Assembly: GCA_047626155.1 (NCBI GenBank)
Contig: JBLHRR010000043.1
Coordinates: 1-34,129 of the forward strand
Reading direction: 5' to 3'
DNA length: 34,129 bases
Source: CALGLS01 sp047626155
Lineage (GTDB): Bacteria > Bacteroidota > Bacteroidia > Chitinophagales > Saprospiraceae
Below are positions 25,167-34,117 of this stretch, piece by piece. Position 1 is the first letter of the stretch; each line of letters begins with the position of its first letter. The notes beneath the pieces were generated by a model. The model was not told the origin of the DNA, searched no databases, and worked only from the letters and a program-made list of their open reading frames with translations. A program made the translations under genes and the position numbers.

Positions 25167-25685
25167 ATGGCAATCGCGAAACCATTTAACCTTAGGGGAT
25201 GGGTAGACGAGCACCGTCACCTGCTAAAACCACCAATCGGAAACAAACAAGTCTACTTTGAAAATGACGATTATATTGTCATGGTCGTAGGAGGGCCTAA
25301 TGGCCGTAAAGATTATCATTATGAAGACGGTGAAGAATTGTTTTACCAAATAGAGGGAGACATCACCCTAAAAATCATTAATGAGGACGGCAGTCCTGAA
25401 GACATCCAAATCAAAGAAGGAGAGATGTTTTTACTCCCTCCTCGAATTCCACACTCTCCACAACGCCCTGCGAATACCATTGGCCTTGTAATCGAAAGAT
25501 ACAGACGAGAGGGTGAAGAAGATAAGCTGATGTGGTTTTGTGAAAAATGCGATCATAAATTGCACGAAGATACTTTTGAAATGAAAGATATCGTGAATCA
25601 ACTACCGGTAGTGATGAATCACTTTATGGATTCTGAAGAGCTACGTACCTGTAAGAAGTGCGGGGATATTATGGGAAAGGTGTAG
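25167..25685 (+). CDS. haaO: 3-hydroxyanthranilate 3,4-dioxygenase
   Basis: This 172-aa cupin opens the ring of 3-hydroxyanthranilate with O2, giving 2-amino-3-carboxymuconate semialdehyde on the kynurenine route to quinolinate and NAD. The Fe(II) ligands are H51, E57 and H96; the substrate-contacting Arg residues are R47 and R100, with E110 behind. A C-terminal rubredoxin-like second metal site is complete (C125-x-x-C128 and C162-x-x-C165), as in bacterial homologues. Length is standard. No other kynurenine-pathway gene lies nearby; the next gene, lpxH, starts 25 nt later and is probably co-transcribed. Confidence 0.96.
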   Translation: MAIAKPFNLRGWVDEHRHLLKPPIGNKQVYFENDDYIVMVVGGPNGRKDYHYEDGEELFYQIEGDITLKIINEDGSPEDIQIKEGEMFLLPPRIPHSPQRPANTIGLVIERYRREGEEDKLMWFCEKCDHKLHEDTFEMKDIVNQLPVVMNHFMDSEELRTCKKCGDIMGKV

Positions 25686-25710
25686 TTGAATTGTTACAGA
25701 CGTACAAATA

Positions 25711-26487
25711 ATGTCAAAAAAGAAAATTTACTTTGCTTCTGACTTTCACTTGGGGGCAAAAGGAAAATATAGCAGTAAAGAAAGAGAGCGGCAGATCGTC
25801 CGTTGGTTGGATCAAATAAAAGCAGACGCAGAGGCCATCTATTTGGTGGGAGACGTCTTTGATTTTTGGTTTGAATATGCCACGGTAGTCCCGAAAGGCT
25901 ATACTCGTTTGTTCGGTAAACTGGCCGAATTAAGTGACTCCGGCATCTCGCTTTTTTTCTTTATCGGTAATCATGATATGTGGATGTTCCATTATTTCGA
26001 AGAGGAGTTGGGGATTAAAACATTTCGCGAAGCCATACAGGTTGAATTAAAAGGAAAGTCTTTTTATATCGGTCATGGAGATGGATTAGGCCCTGGGGAT
26101 CATAAATATAAAATGCTCAAAAAAGTCTTTGCGAATCCAATTTGTCAATGGCTATTTGCTCGGATTCATCCAAACTTTGGAATCGGACTAGCAGATTTTT
26201 GGTCTAACCAAAGCCGGGATGCACAGCCCGCCGAAACGGAATTTTTAGGCGAAGAGCGGGAGTGGCTTTTAGTATATGCTAACGAGCAGCTTGACTCCTT
26301 AAATGCAGACTTCTTTGTATTCGGACACCGACATTTGCCAATTGACTACACGCTAAAAAATGGCCACAGTCGTTATATCAACCTAGGCGAATGGATGAAC
26401 TATAATTCCTACGCAGTATTCGATGGAGAAACAATGTCAATTGAATTTTTTGAAAATGATGAAGGTACAATTATCACAGGGCCTTAG
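25711..26487 (+). CDS. lpxH: UDP-2,3-diacylglucosamine diphosphatase (LpxH)
   Basis: This 258-aa calcineurin-like phosphoesterase hydrolyses UDP-2,3-diacylglucosamine to lipid X in lipid A biosynthesis, at the inner membrane surface. The metal-site motifs occur in order: ASDFHLG (D11, H13), VGDVFDFW (D48), GNHDMW (N87, H88), HGDGLG (H122) and FGHRHLP (H206, H208). A helical insert between about 130 and 170 (KYKMLKKVFANPICQWLFARIHP) is the LpxH cap. It follows haaO by 25 nt and precedes a secreted unknown. Confidence 0.95.
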   Translation: MSKKKIYFASDFHLGAKGKYSSKERERQIVRWLDQIKADAEAIYLVGDVFDFWFEYATVVPKGYTRLFGKLAELSDSGISLFFFIGNHDMWMFHYFEEELGIKTFREAIQVELKGKSFYIGHGDGLGPGDHKYKMLKKVFANPICQWLFARIHPNFGIGLADFWSNQSRDAQPAETEFLGEEREWLLVYANEQLDSLNADFFVFGHRHLPIDYTLKNGHSRYINLGEWMNYNSYAVFDGETMSIEFFENDEGTIITGP

Positions 26488-26533
26488 TTGGCCGGAAGAC
26501 GCTTGTAGTTCTAGATTCAGGTTCTCTGAGCTT

Positions 26534-27361
26534 TTGACGTTCCAAGTAAATTCCTGGCGATTACTAAGCTTGCTGTTACTTTGTTCTATTAATTCCTCAA
26601 TAGCCCAATCTTCCGATACCCTCCTTCATGCTACTGCTACTATTCACATCGAAACAGCTAGGCTACTGACTTCCGACAAGCTCCAGCAATGTTATGTTGT
26701 AAACGAAGATAATGAGTTGTTCAAATATGATAAAAACGGCCAGCTCCTTTTTCAATACAATAATAATCAATTAGGTGATTTAGAATGGCTAGATGTCACC
26801 GACCCGTTTAATATTCTGCTTTTCTATCCGGATTACTTTACGGTTATTCTGTTGAATAGAACGTTAAATATAACGGGCGAATACCAGCTCTTCGATCTCA
26901 ATATCACGGATGTCAATGCAGTCGCAATGGCTAATGATAACGAGCTTTGGTTCTTTGATGATAACACAGGGAAGGTACGGAAAGTCAGCAGGGCAGGCGA
27001 CGTGACAGGGGAAAGTGTGAATGTGAAGTTATTGTTAGGGATAAATATTCAGGCATTAAATATGTTGGCCACCAGAAATCGGGTCTTTCTAAATGCACCC
27101 GAATTTGGAATTTTGGTCTTTGATAATTTTGGCACTTACTTGAAAGATATTCCTCTCAAAGGTTTAGCCTCTTTTCAAATACTAGAAAATCAATTAATTT
27201 ATCAAGAAGGTGGAAAAATAAAGTCCTTTCATCTTCAATCTTTTTTGACCTCAGAGGTAGAACTTCCATTTAAGCTGGAAGAAACGGATCAACTACAAAT
27301 TCAGAAAGGAGTTTTGCTTTTATTAAAAGGAGAAGAATTGCTGATTTACAATATGGAATAA
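26534..27361 (+). CDS. Secreted protein of unknown function, beta-propeller-like
   Basis: The 276-codon reading starts at TTG 26534, giving a typical signal peptide (MTFQVNSWRLLSLLLLC, then SINSSIAQ). Upstream in-frame ATGs at 26456/26459 lie within lpxH and would place 25 unlikely residues in front. The mature part has repeated short beta stretches (LQQCYVVNEDNELFKYDKNG, NAVAMANDNELWFFDDNTGK, NRVFLNAPEFGILVFDNFG) that look like propeller blades. No enzyme motif is seen and I do not recognise a named family. It is 46 nt behind lpxH, likely in one operon, and converges on the TonB-receptor gene with an 18-nt gap. Confidence 0.75.
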   Translation: MTFQVNSWRLLSLLLLCSINSSIAQSSDTLLHATATIHIETARLLTSDKLQQCYVVNEDNELFKYDKNGQLLFQYNNNQLGDLEWLDVTDPFNILLFYPDYFTVILLNRTLNITGEYQLFDLNITDVNAVAMANDNELWFFDDNTGKVRKVSRAGDVTGESVNVKLLLGINIQALNMLATRNRVFLNAPEFGILVFDNFGTYLKDIPLKGLASFQILENQLIYQEGGKIKSFHLQSFLTSEVELPFKLEETDQLQIQKGVLLLLKGEELLIYNME

Positions 27362-27379
27362 AATGAATCGAGTAGGATT

Positions 27380-29995
27380 CTAAAATTTTCCTCGGAAACT
27401 AACAATGAAATTACGACCCGGTGCAGACACTCCGGAAGCAAAGTGTCGATAATGAATATCCGTGATGTTTTCTACTGCAATATCAATGCTGAATTTTGCA
27501 TTGAAAGCATATGCACCATAGAGATTAAAGGTTGCCCAAGCATAGGTGCCTTCATAAATGGTCTGATTATCAATAGTATAAGCGATGCCTAACTCGGCAT
27601 TGTCTGGTGTGCTACCCTTGTCAATTTCTATAACACCATCGACATTTGCAATCTTATTTACCGAATATTCATCAATAGGCTTTTTCATATTGTATTTGGC
27701 AACAACCTCTAAACGAATTTTTTCCTTCGTATACAGTAAGCTTGTTTGTCCATATATTGGCGGAATATGTGCCATTGGGACAAGGGTGTCAATAACTGAG
27801 TTCTTAAAATTAACGCGCCCTTTGGTATAACTCAAACTAGAGGATAAGTTCCAGTTGGCTCCTATCTTTAACAACATGTTTGCGGAGCCACCATAAATAG
27901 AACCATCGTCGGCATTGACGTTTTGTTGTACATCGAAAAACTCTCCTTCGGATGGTATCCAAAGAATCGTATCACCATTAGGAGCAAGGCCTGCTTGACG
28001 GACAATGACATCTTCTAAAATCGTATAAAAACCAGTAGCACTTAATCTAAGAGAAGTAGACCTCGGAGAACCAACGGTCTTACCCAAAGTGGCTTCAGCA
28101 CTTTTAGAGTTCTCGGGCTTTAAATCAGTGTTTGGTAAAACAACCTGACCGCTCTTTACACGTAATTTTGCAAAGTCATCAATATTTGGAGAACGGAATG
28201 CAGTAGAAGCTAAGAGCTGAACCTGCCAATTATTGCGTGTGTTAAAAGTAAGACCTGCACCATATGTAAGTGCGCTGTTAGAGCTGGATATTCCAGCCTC
28301 TGTATACGCCGTAGGCCAGTCAATTAACTCTCGGTCCGATTCTTTGTACTTCGCAAAAAGGTCTGTAAAGGTGTATCTAGCTCCGATGTTAAAGACCAAC
28401 ATAGAGTCTAATCCTTTCCAGCGATAATTCAAATAACCAGCATAGCTTAGCAGCGTACTATAGTCGCTGGGGTAACGGGTAAATTCCTTTCGGCGTACTT
28501 CTCCAGTTTCGACATTTAAGTCTCCTGCCTCTGAGAAAACCTGGTTGAAATTTCCATCGACTCCATAAGAAATAGTGTTCTTTCCAGCCTGGTCCAATTC
28601 TTTATCAAAATCAGCAGTGAAGGAATAAACGAATACATCTTCCAGATTGAAGGTACGTCTGTCGTGTCTAAACTTTCTCTTTAAGCGATCTTCTTCTAGT
28701 AATTGGAAAGAGCCTATAATGGTTGCTTTGTTGTATAACCACTTTGGAGCAAAGGCTTTCATTTTTAGAGAAGCCATCAATCTGTTCTGAGGACCGTAGT
28801 ACCACTCAGCCCATTTTAAATTATCAGCAGTATCCAATGTGTCTTGTAGGTTGTCATAACGAGGCACATTACTGGAAGAAGAATATTGAAAGTTAGCCAC
28901 AAAGAAGAGACTTTCCTTAGGCTGGTATTTTATTTTTTGTAGAAAATCGATTTGGCTATAACTTCCTCCTTTTTGAATATCTGGATTTCCGATTTCAACT
29001 ACTTGATCTACCCCACTTGTATTTATATAATAAGGGCGTCTTCCGAAAGTTGGGTATTCCGATGGGCGTTTGCTACCGGATTTAAGATCGCCAAAATCAG
29101 AGTAAGTAAAACTGGTAAGAGAGGCCCATTCTTTAGCGCCGTATTCAAAATCAAAGTGTAAGGTCTTTTCTAAATTGGCGCTAGAAAATCGGGTGTAGGC
29201 CCGGGTATCCGTGAGGTTTTCTGTAGAGCTGAAAGACACTTTAGGTTCTCGCGAACGGAAATGAATAACACCTCCAAGTGCTTCACTACCATACATCAAA
29301 GAGCCAGGCCCGTAGATAACTTCTATTTGTTCAAGCATGGAAGCATCTACAGTAATGGCGTTTTGTAAGTGTCCATTTCTATAAATCGCATTATTCAAAC
29401 GAATGCCATCAAGCACCAGCAAAACTTTGTTGGCCTCAAAACCTCTGATTATGGGGCTACCACCACCGGCTTGCGATTTCTGGATATAAACATCTGCATG
29501 CTCACCAAGGACATCGGCGGTTGTTTGTGAGTTACGGGAAGCTATCTGCTGAGCACTGATTCGATCAATGACAAAAGGTAATTCCTCCTCTGCAGCATCT
29601 GTTCGTCCTACTACAACAACCCCGAGAATTAGATTCTCAGAATACATTTTTATGACAGGCTCTCCTCGTCTGAATTCGAAGTAAGGTATTTTTTTCGTGA
29701 TATAACCCACGTAGCTAAAATTGATAATATCTCTATGCCCTAAATCAGGGATAGAAACTTTACCATCTATGTCTGTAAGAGCATTGAATTTCTTATCAGC
29801 TGTAAACACAGTGACAAAAGATAATTCTTCATTGGTATCTCCGTCAATAACTGTGACAGTTATTGGAGAAATATCATTGGAAAAAATAGAATTAGGAAGG
29901 AGAAAGGAAAAGTAAATAAGAAAAGGGATAAAAAGGTATTTAAACCGTTTATCAGTGTCTGTGCTAGGTAGTCTGTTCTTATTCTTTATGCTCAC
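27380..29995 (-). CDS. TonB-dependent outer-membrane receptor, heme/siderophore type
   Basis: The 871-aa protein has a signal anchor at about 18-40. A carboxypeptidase-like regulatory domain (about 45-118, ITVTVIDGDTNEELSFVTVF) and a plug (about 145-255, with SPIIRGFEANKVLLVLDGIR and IEVIYGPGSLMYGSEALGGV) follow. A beta-barrel runs to the terminal F of FIVSFRGKF. The plug most resembles hemoglobin/transferrin-type receptors, but the ligand is not certain. The start overlaps the end of the histidine-kinase gene by 17 bp, so it is probably the last gene of that operon. Its stop lies in a small inverted repeat (gaatc at 27365-27369, gattc at 27376-27380) between convergent genes. Confidence 0.92.
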   Translation of the reverse strand: MSIKNKNRLPSTDTDKRFKYLFIPFLIYFSFLLPNSIFSNDISPITVTVIDGDTNEELSFVTVFTADKKFNALTDIDGKVSIPDLGHRDIINFSYVGYITKKIPYFEFRRGEPVIKMYSENLILGVVVVGRTDAAEEELPFVIDRISAQQIASRNSQTTADVLGEHADVYIQKSQAGGGSPIIRGFEANKVLLVLDGIRLNNAIYRNGHLQNAITVDASMLEQIEVIYGPGSLMYGSEALGGVIHFRSREPKVSFSSTENLTDTRAYTRFSSANLEKTLHFDFEYGAKEWASLTSFTYSDFGDLKSGSKRPSEYPTFGRRPYYINTSGVDQVVEIGNPDIQKGGSYSQIDFLQKIKYQPKESLFFVANFQYSSSSNVPRYDNLQDTLDTADNLKWAEWYYGPQNRLMASLKMKAFAPKWLYNKATIIGSFQLLEEDRLKRKFRHDRRTFNLEDVFVYSFTADFDKELDQAGKNTISYGVDGNFNQVFSEAGDLNVETGEVRRKEFTRYPSDYSTLLSYAGYLNYRWKGLDSMLVFNIGARYTFTDLFAKYKESDRELIDWPTAYTEAGISSSNSALTYGAGLTFNTRNNWQVQLLASTAFRSPNIDDFAKLRVKSGQVVLPNTDLKPENSKSAEATLGKTVGSPRSTSLRLSATGFYTILEDVIVRQAGLAPNGDTILWIPSEGEFFDVQQNVNADDGSIYGGSANMLLKIGANWNLSSSLSYTKGRVNFKNSVIDTLVPMAHIPPIYGQTSLLYTKEKIRLEVVAKYNMKKPIDEYSVNKIANVDGVIEIDKGSTPDNAELGIAYTIDNQTIYEGTYAWATFNLYGAYAFNAKFSIDIAVENITDIHYRHFASGVSAPGRNFIVSFRGKF

Positions 29996-31154
29996 TTTGT
30001 CTTATGCTTTTAGGGAGTTTTATGGTGAAAGTAGTTCCCTCTTTTAGCACTGAATTTTGGACAAATATCCTGCCAGAATGATAGGATTCTATAATACGTT
30101 TGGCCAGTGAGAGGCCCAAACCCCAACCCCTTTTTTTAGTGGAGTAGCCCGGCTGGAAAACCGTTTTAAACTTTGAAGGGGGAATCCCCTCTCCGGTATC
30201 TGAAATATTGATGACGACAAAGTTTTTTTCCTCGCTCACTCTACAACTGATAGTTCCCGTCCCTCCCATAGAGTCTAGGGCGTTACGGAGTAGGTTTTCG
30301 ATGACCCAGTCAAAAAGATGCTTATTGATTTCTACCATCTTTTCCTCTTGTCCAGCCTCTGGGAATTCAAAAACGACTCTACGTGGTGAGCGTCGCTGCA
30401 TATAATTTCTACAAACCTCTAATTGATCATAAATATTAATAGGTTCTAATGTCGGCGCGGAGCCTATTTTTGAGAAACGATCAGCAATCAGGTCGAGTCG
30501 TTTTACATCATTGGTTAACTCCATTAAAACCTCCTGACTGGCTTCGTTGCCTTCCCACATTAATTTTAAGTGTTCGATCCAACCGATAATAGCAGAAATG
30601 GGTGTACCCAACTGATGAGCGGTTTCTTTAGCCATTCCTGCCCAAACCTGATTTTGTTCAGAACGTCGGGCAGAGCTAAAGGCAAAGTAACCAAAGGCGA
30701 TGAAGAGGCCGATTAAGAGGATTTGGATGAGTGGGAAATACTTTAGAAGGGTTAACAGCGTCGAATCTTCGTAGTATACCAATTGACTACCTCCAACTAA
30801 TGGTTGTTTACCGGAGGCAATGTAGGAAGCAAGCCTTTCTTGTAGAAATTCTTTATCCCCATCCCTTTTTGTTCCGTAGTTACGAGCATCATCAACTAAG
30901 CCTGTTTCACTGACAAGCATCATTGGTACTGTTTCATTTGACGTGAGGACAGCATTATGCAAGGTAAAGTCACAATTAGGGTCTAACTCAGGTAGCCGCT
31001 CTAAAGCGGTTAACCAAACTTGTATTTTTCGTCGCTCTTCATCGGCTAATTTGCTCGCCACATAGTTTGTATACACCATCGAAATAACAATAATAACTAC
31101 CCCGGCAATAGCCAGGTACCATTTCCACTGCGATTTCTTATCGTAAATATTCAT
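29979..31154 (-). CDS. Membrane sensor histidine kinase
   Basis: This 391-aa kinase has a membrane helix at about 13-32, an extracytoplasmic sensor of about 105 residues and a second helix at about 139-159. The phosphoacceptor H180 lies in AKETAHQLGTPISAIIGW. N-box ENLLRNALDSM (N287, N291), D319 in DTGEGIP, the F-box region FQPGYSTKKRG and GWGLGLSLAKRI complete the ATPase domain. The HQLGTPIS form of the H-box is characteristic of a Bacteroidota HK group, as far as I recall. No response-regulator gene is near it. It overlaps a 42-codon ORF upstream (ATGA) and the TonB receptor downstream, which suggests control linked to that transport. Confidence 0.93.
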   Translation of the reverse strand: MNIYDKKSQWKWYLAIAGVVIIVISMVYTNYVASKLADEERRKIQVWLTALERLPELDPNCDFTLHNAVLTSNETVPMMLVSETGLVDDARNYGTKRDGDKEFLQERLASYIASGKQPLVGGSQLVYYEDSTLLTLLKYFPLIQILLIGLFIAFGYFAFSSARRSEQNQVWAGMAKETAHQLGTPISAIIGWIEHLKLMWEGNEASQEVLMELTNDVKRLDLIADRFSKIGSAPTLEPINIYDQLEVCRNYMQRRSPRRVVFEFPEAGQEEKMVEINKHLFDWVIENLLRNALDSMGGTGTISCRVSEEKNFVVINISDTGEGIPPSKFKTVFQPGYSTKKRGWGLGLSLAKRIIESYHSGRIFVQNSVLKEGTTFTIKLPKSIRQSEHKE

Positions 31155-31279
31155 AAATAGTGCTTTTCGAAAGGAGTACTAATAAATGCGGCTACTAAAA
31201 AGAGAAACAAAATAAAGGGAGTTTCCGTAATTCCGGAGGCTGCATAGGCGTTAATTAAATACGGTGTTAGCTTTAACAT
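31151..31279 (-). CDS. Small membrane ORF overlapping histidine kinase (42 aa)
   Basis: An ATG at 31279-31277 opens a 42-codon frame that begins MLKLTPYLINAYAASGITET. A hydrophobic segment follows (PFILFLFLVAAFISTPF), then KHYL. Its TGA overlaps the kinase ATG as ATGA, the classic sign of translational coupling. A TACATTTG box (31295-31288) lies just upstream. It has one predicted membrane helix and I do not recognise a family. It could be a kinase accessory peptide or the decayed end of an older gene; being real is inferred only from overlap and composition. Confidence 0.45.
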   Translation of the reverse strand: MLKLTPYLINAYAASGITETPFILFLFLVAAFISTPFEKHYL

Positions 31280-31287
31280 TGGAGTAC

Positions 31288-31295
31288 CAAATGTA
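31288..31295 (-). promoter_or_regulatory. Candidate -7 box of the kinase-receptor operon
   Basis: TACATTTG on the minus strand matches TAnnTTTG perfectly, but I see no TTG at 20 nt. It lies only 9 nt from the sORF ATG, so transcription from it would give a very short or no leader. Confidence 0.3.
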
Positions 31296-31392
31296 CGCAA
31301 AACACAGTAGATGTATTGTGTCCGTTTTAGAACTTGTTTAAAGTTAGAGATCGGACTCCCTAAAAAATACCTATTTTCGCAAAAAATATTTT

Positions 31393-32664
31393 ATGAATAA
31401 ATACCTGCTTCTTCTCAGCCTTTTCATTCTTCCTATTTTGGCTCAGGCCCAAAAGAAAAAAATATTCTTCTACGAATTGGATTTGAATGATGGTTTATAT
31501 TTTCAACCTAATACCATTGCTCCTTACACTGGCCTCGCTTATGAAGAACATGAAAAGGGGAAAAAGAAAGCGCATATTCCTATTAAGGATGGAAAAATAA
31601 ATGGAAAAGTAAAAGGCTGGGAAAAGAATGGAGAAAAGATCTATGAGGCGGAATATAAAATGGGTGTTATGGTCGGGACCGAAAAACAGTGGTATGCTAC
31701 CGGCGCTAAAAAATTGCAGATCAGTTATCTGAATGGAAAACCTGATGGTGTTTGTACGGAATGGTTTAAAAATGAATCTAAAAAATCAGAAGGTTATTAT
31801 ACGAGCGGTAAAGAAGAAAGCGATCACTATTGGTGGTATTCTACAGGAGAAAAAGATCAACTGGTCTCCTACAAAAATGGGGTAGTTCAGGGGAAAGTAC
31901 TAAATTGGTATCGCAACGGCCAGCTGAAATTGGAAAAGGAGTTTAAAAACGGACTGGAAGATGGTGTTACTTCTGAATATTTTGAGAGCGGACAACAGAA
32001 ATCCAAAGCTGTGTTCAAAGATAATAACCCACATGGAGAAACACGTATTTGGTCCAGGAAGGGCTTGCTTCTCGGGATTCAAACTTTTGAAGAAGGCGTC
32101 TTAGTAAAAGACATAAATTATAGAAGTGGCAGCATTCATATCCCTGAGGGTTATCTTCAGGTTTTCAATGAAAAGGAAAGCTTCTTTACTGTAGAAATAA
32201 AAGGAGAGGAAGTCAGTCCCCGCAAGTCAGTAGACATCGTTTATATCTTGGATGGCATGTTCCTTCAATTGTTTAATTACTCTTCAGCCTTATTCTCAGA
32301 TAGTCTGAACACTAGCCAATCAGATAAAAAAATACTGGCGCGTTATATTGAAAAAGAATCCGAACTGATTCGAAAAAAAACAGAATACAACATTGTAGTG
32401 CAAACAGATTGGTTTACGACCAATGACGGAAAGCAAGCCATACACTGGTTTTTTAAATCACCTTCCAGTGAAGATGAAGAACAAAAACCGCGAACGGTTC
32501 AGGAAGAACATTACGTTTCTTTGCTTTGCAATAAACAAATCCTCAATCTCTATGGCATCGTAACCAACTCTGACAAATCAGAAAACGTAACAGCCATGTT
32601 GAAAAAAGTAGCTTCTACCATTGAAATCAAGCCGGAGCGGATTGACATAAATACGGCCCTCTAA
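31393..32664 (+). CDS. Secreted MORN/YwqK-repeat protein with unknown C-terminal domain
   Basis: The 423-aa protein has a signal peptide ending AQAQ (about 20). About seven MORN-2 type repeats follow (55-230), such as NGKVKGWEKNGEKIYEAEYK, NGKPDGVCTEWF, NGVVQGKVLNWYRNGQLKLE and NGLEDGVTSEYFESGQQ. Repeats of this kind are found in YwqK-family proteins and are thought to form an extended beta scaffold. The C-terminal part (about 235-423) contains EGYLQVFNEKESFFTVEIKG and a helix-rich region and is not recognised. It sits 25 nt ahead of another secreted unknown, so the two are probably one operon. No enzyme motif is seen. Confidence 0.82.
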   Translation: MNKYLLLLSLFILPILAQAQKKKIFFYELDLNDGLYFQPNTIAPYTGLAYEEHEKGKKKAHIPIKDGKINGKVKGWEKNGEKIYEAEYKMGVMVGTEKQWYATGAKKLQISYLNGKPDGVCTEWFKNESKKSEGYYTSGKEESDHYWWYSTGEKDQLVSYKNGVVQGKVLNWYRNGQLKLEKEFKNGLEDGVTSEYFESGQQKSKAVFKDNNPHGETRIWSRKGLLLGIQTFEEGVLVKDINYRSGSIHIPEGYLQVFNEKESFFTVEIKGEEVSPRKSVDIVYILDGMFLQLFNYSSALFSDSLNTSQSDKKILARYIEKESELIRKKTEYNIVVQTDWFTTNDGKQAIHWFFKSPSSEDEEQKPRTVQEEHYVSLLCNKQILNLYGIVTNSDKSENVTAMLKKVASTIEIKPERIDINTAL

Positions 32665-32689
32665 CCAAAAGTATAAAAACCATTTTCAA

Positions 32690-34117
32690 ATGCAACGCCT
32701 AATTTTACTTCTTCTTACGATACTGCCCTTCGTCGGATTTACTCAGCAAGTCACTATTTCTGAAGAAATCTCTATTCGTAATGATAAGCAATACGAATTG
32801 CTAGGAAAGCTAAAAGACCGCTTTCTGGTTTTTCGGGATAAGCCAAATGAATATAAGATACAAGCCTATGACTTGAATATGAGGCTGAGTTGGGATAAAG
32901 AAATTGAACTGTATGGTAAGCGGGTTCAGTTGGTTGGTGTCGTTAGTTCTGATGATCATTTTTATGTTTTTTATACCCATAAAAAGAAAGGGAACTATTC
33001 GATGAGGATGCACAAGTACAACGCCGGCGCTTCTTTGGTGGATTCAACCACTGTTTGGGATTATGGCTCTCGGCCATATGGTCCGAAGCCACAATTAAAG
33101 TATTCTGAAGATAAGAAGAAAGTACTGATCCATGAATTTGAAAGGCAAACAGAGTTGTCAACTATTTCTTACGATATAGAAAGTCGGGCAATTCTTTGGG
33201 ATATGAAATTTAAGCCTAGTGACTTTAATGTCTACAGAGACATTTATCAATGGGTATACACTAACAAGGGAGATGGTTTATTTATTATCGGACTGGACAA
33301 TAGGAAAGCACGCAAAGAAAGTCACAGCTACCGAATGTACAATTGCGAATCGGGCAATAGTGCCCCTAATGTTATAACCATTCCAATGGAGGGACACTTA
33401 ACCTACGATATAAAATTCACATACGATAATGTCAATAACAAACTGGTAGGAGCTGGGCTGTATTCAGAGAAAAACAGAGGAAAAGCAAACGGTTGTTTTT
33501 ACATGAAAGCAGATTTGAATAAGCCTCAAGACCCGGAATTGGTTTATACAGATTTTGATAAAGATTTTATGACTAAGGTCATGGAAGCCAAAGGGACTCA
33601 GGATGTAAAGGGTATTGATAATGTGACGATTAAAAAAGTTGTTTTGCGTCAGGACGGAGGGGTATTGTTAGTAGCAGAATTGGTTAAAGAATTTGAACGT
33701 CGGATGGCTACAGCTAATCGTGGCTACGTAGGTACGGATGGCAGTCGCTATATTGTTGATTACTATAATGATGACCTATTTGTTTTATCTCTTCATCCGG
33801 ATGGAAAAATGCACTGGAAATCTGTTTTACACAAAAAACAATACTCACAAGACGATAATGCTGTCTTCTCTTCTTTCTTTTTAATGAAGACACCTTCTAT
33901 GCTACGTTTCCTTTTTAATGACGATATTAAAAATGAAAATACGGTGAGTGAATACTTGCTTAATGGTTATGGTGAATTTGATAGAAATAGCGTCATGAGC
34001 ACTGAAAATCAGGACATTCAATTGCGTTTTCAGGATGCCATTCAAATTGGTTCCGGAGATGTCATCGTTCCAAGTGAACGTCGCTATCGTTTGCGATTAG
34101 TTAAATTAGAATTTTAG
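32690..34117 (+). CDS. Secreted protein of unknown function, propeller-like
   Basis: This 475-aa protein has a clear signal peptide (about 1-19, ending FTQQ). The mature part shows repeated beta-rich segments with aromatic and charged residues (LVFRDKPNEYKIQAYDLNMR, DDHFYVFYTHKKKGNYSMRM, DGLFIIGLDNRKARKESHSY, DDLFVLSLHPDGKMHWK), consistent with a propeller. No catalytic motif or sorting domain is seen and I do not recognise the family. It follows the MORN-repeat gene after 25 nt and likely works with it in the envelope. The gene is complete: its TAG lies at 34115-34117, inside a short gaattttagaattttag direct repeat at the window end. Confidence 0.75.
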   Translation: MQRLILLLLTILPFVGFTQQVTISEEISIRNDKQYELLGKLKDRFLVFRDKPNEYKIQAYDLNMRLSWDKEIELYGKRVQLVGVVSSDDHFYVFYTHKKKGNYSMRMHKYNAGASLVDSTTVWDYGSRPYGPKPQLKYSEDKKKVLIHEFERQTELSTISYDIESRAILWDMKFKPSDFNVYRDIYQWVYTNKGDGLFIIGLDNRKARKESHSYRMYNCESGNSAPNVITIPMEGHLTYDIKFTYDNVNNKLVGAGLYSEKNRGKANGCFYMKADLNKPQDPELVYTDFDKDFMTKVMEAKGTQDVKGIDNVTIKKVVLRQDGGVLLVAELVKEFERRMATANRGYVGTDGSRYIVDYYNDDLFVLSLHPDGKMHWKSVLHKKQYSQDDNAVFSSFFLMKTPSMLRFLFNDDIKNENTVSEYLLNGYGEFDRNSVMSTENQDIQLRFQDAIQIGSGDVIVPSERRYRLRLVKLEF

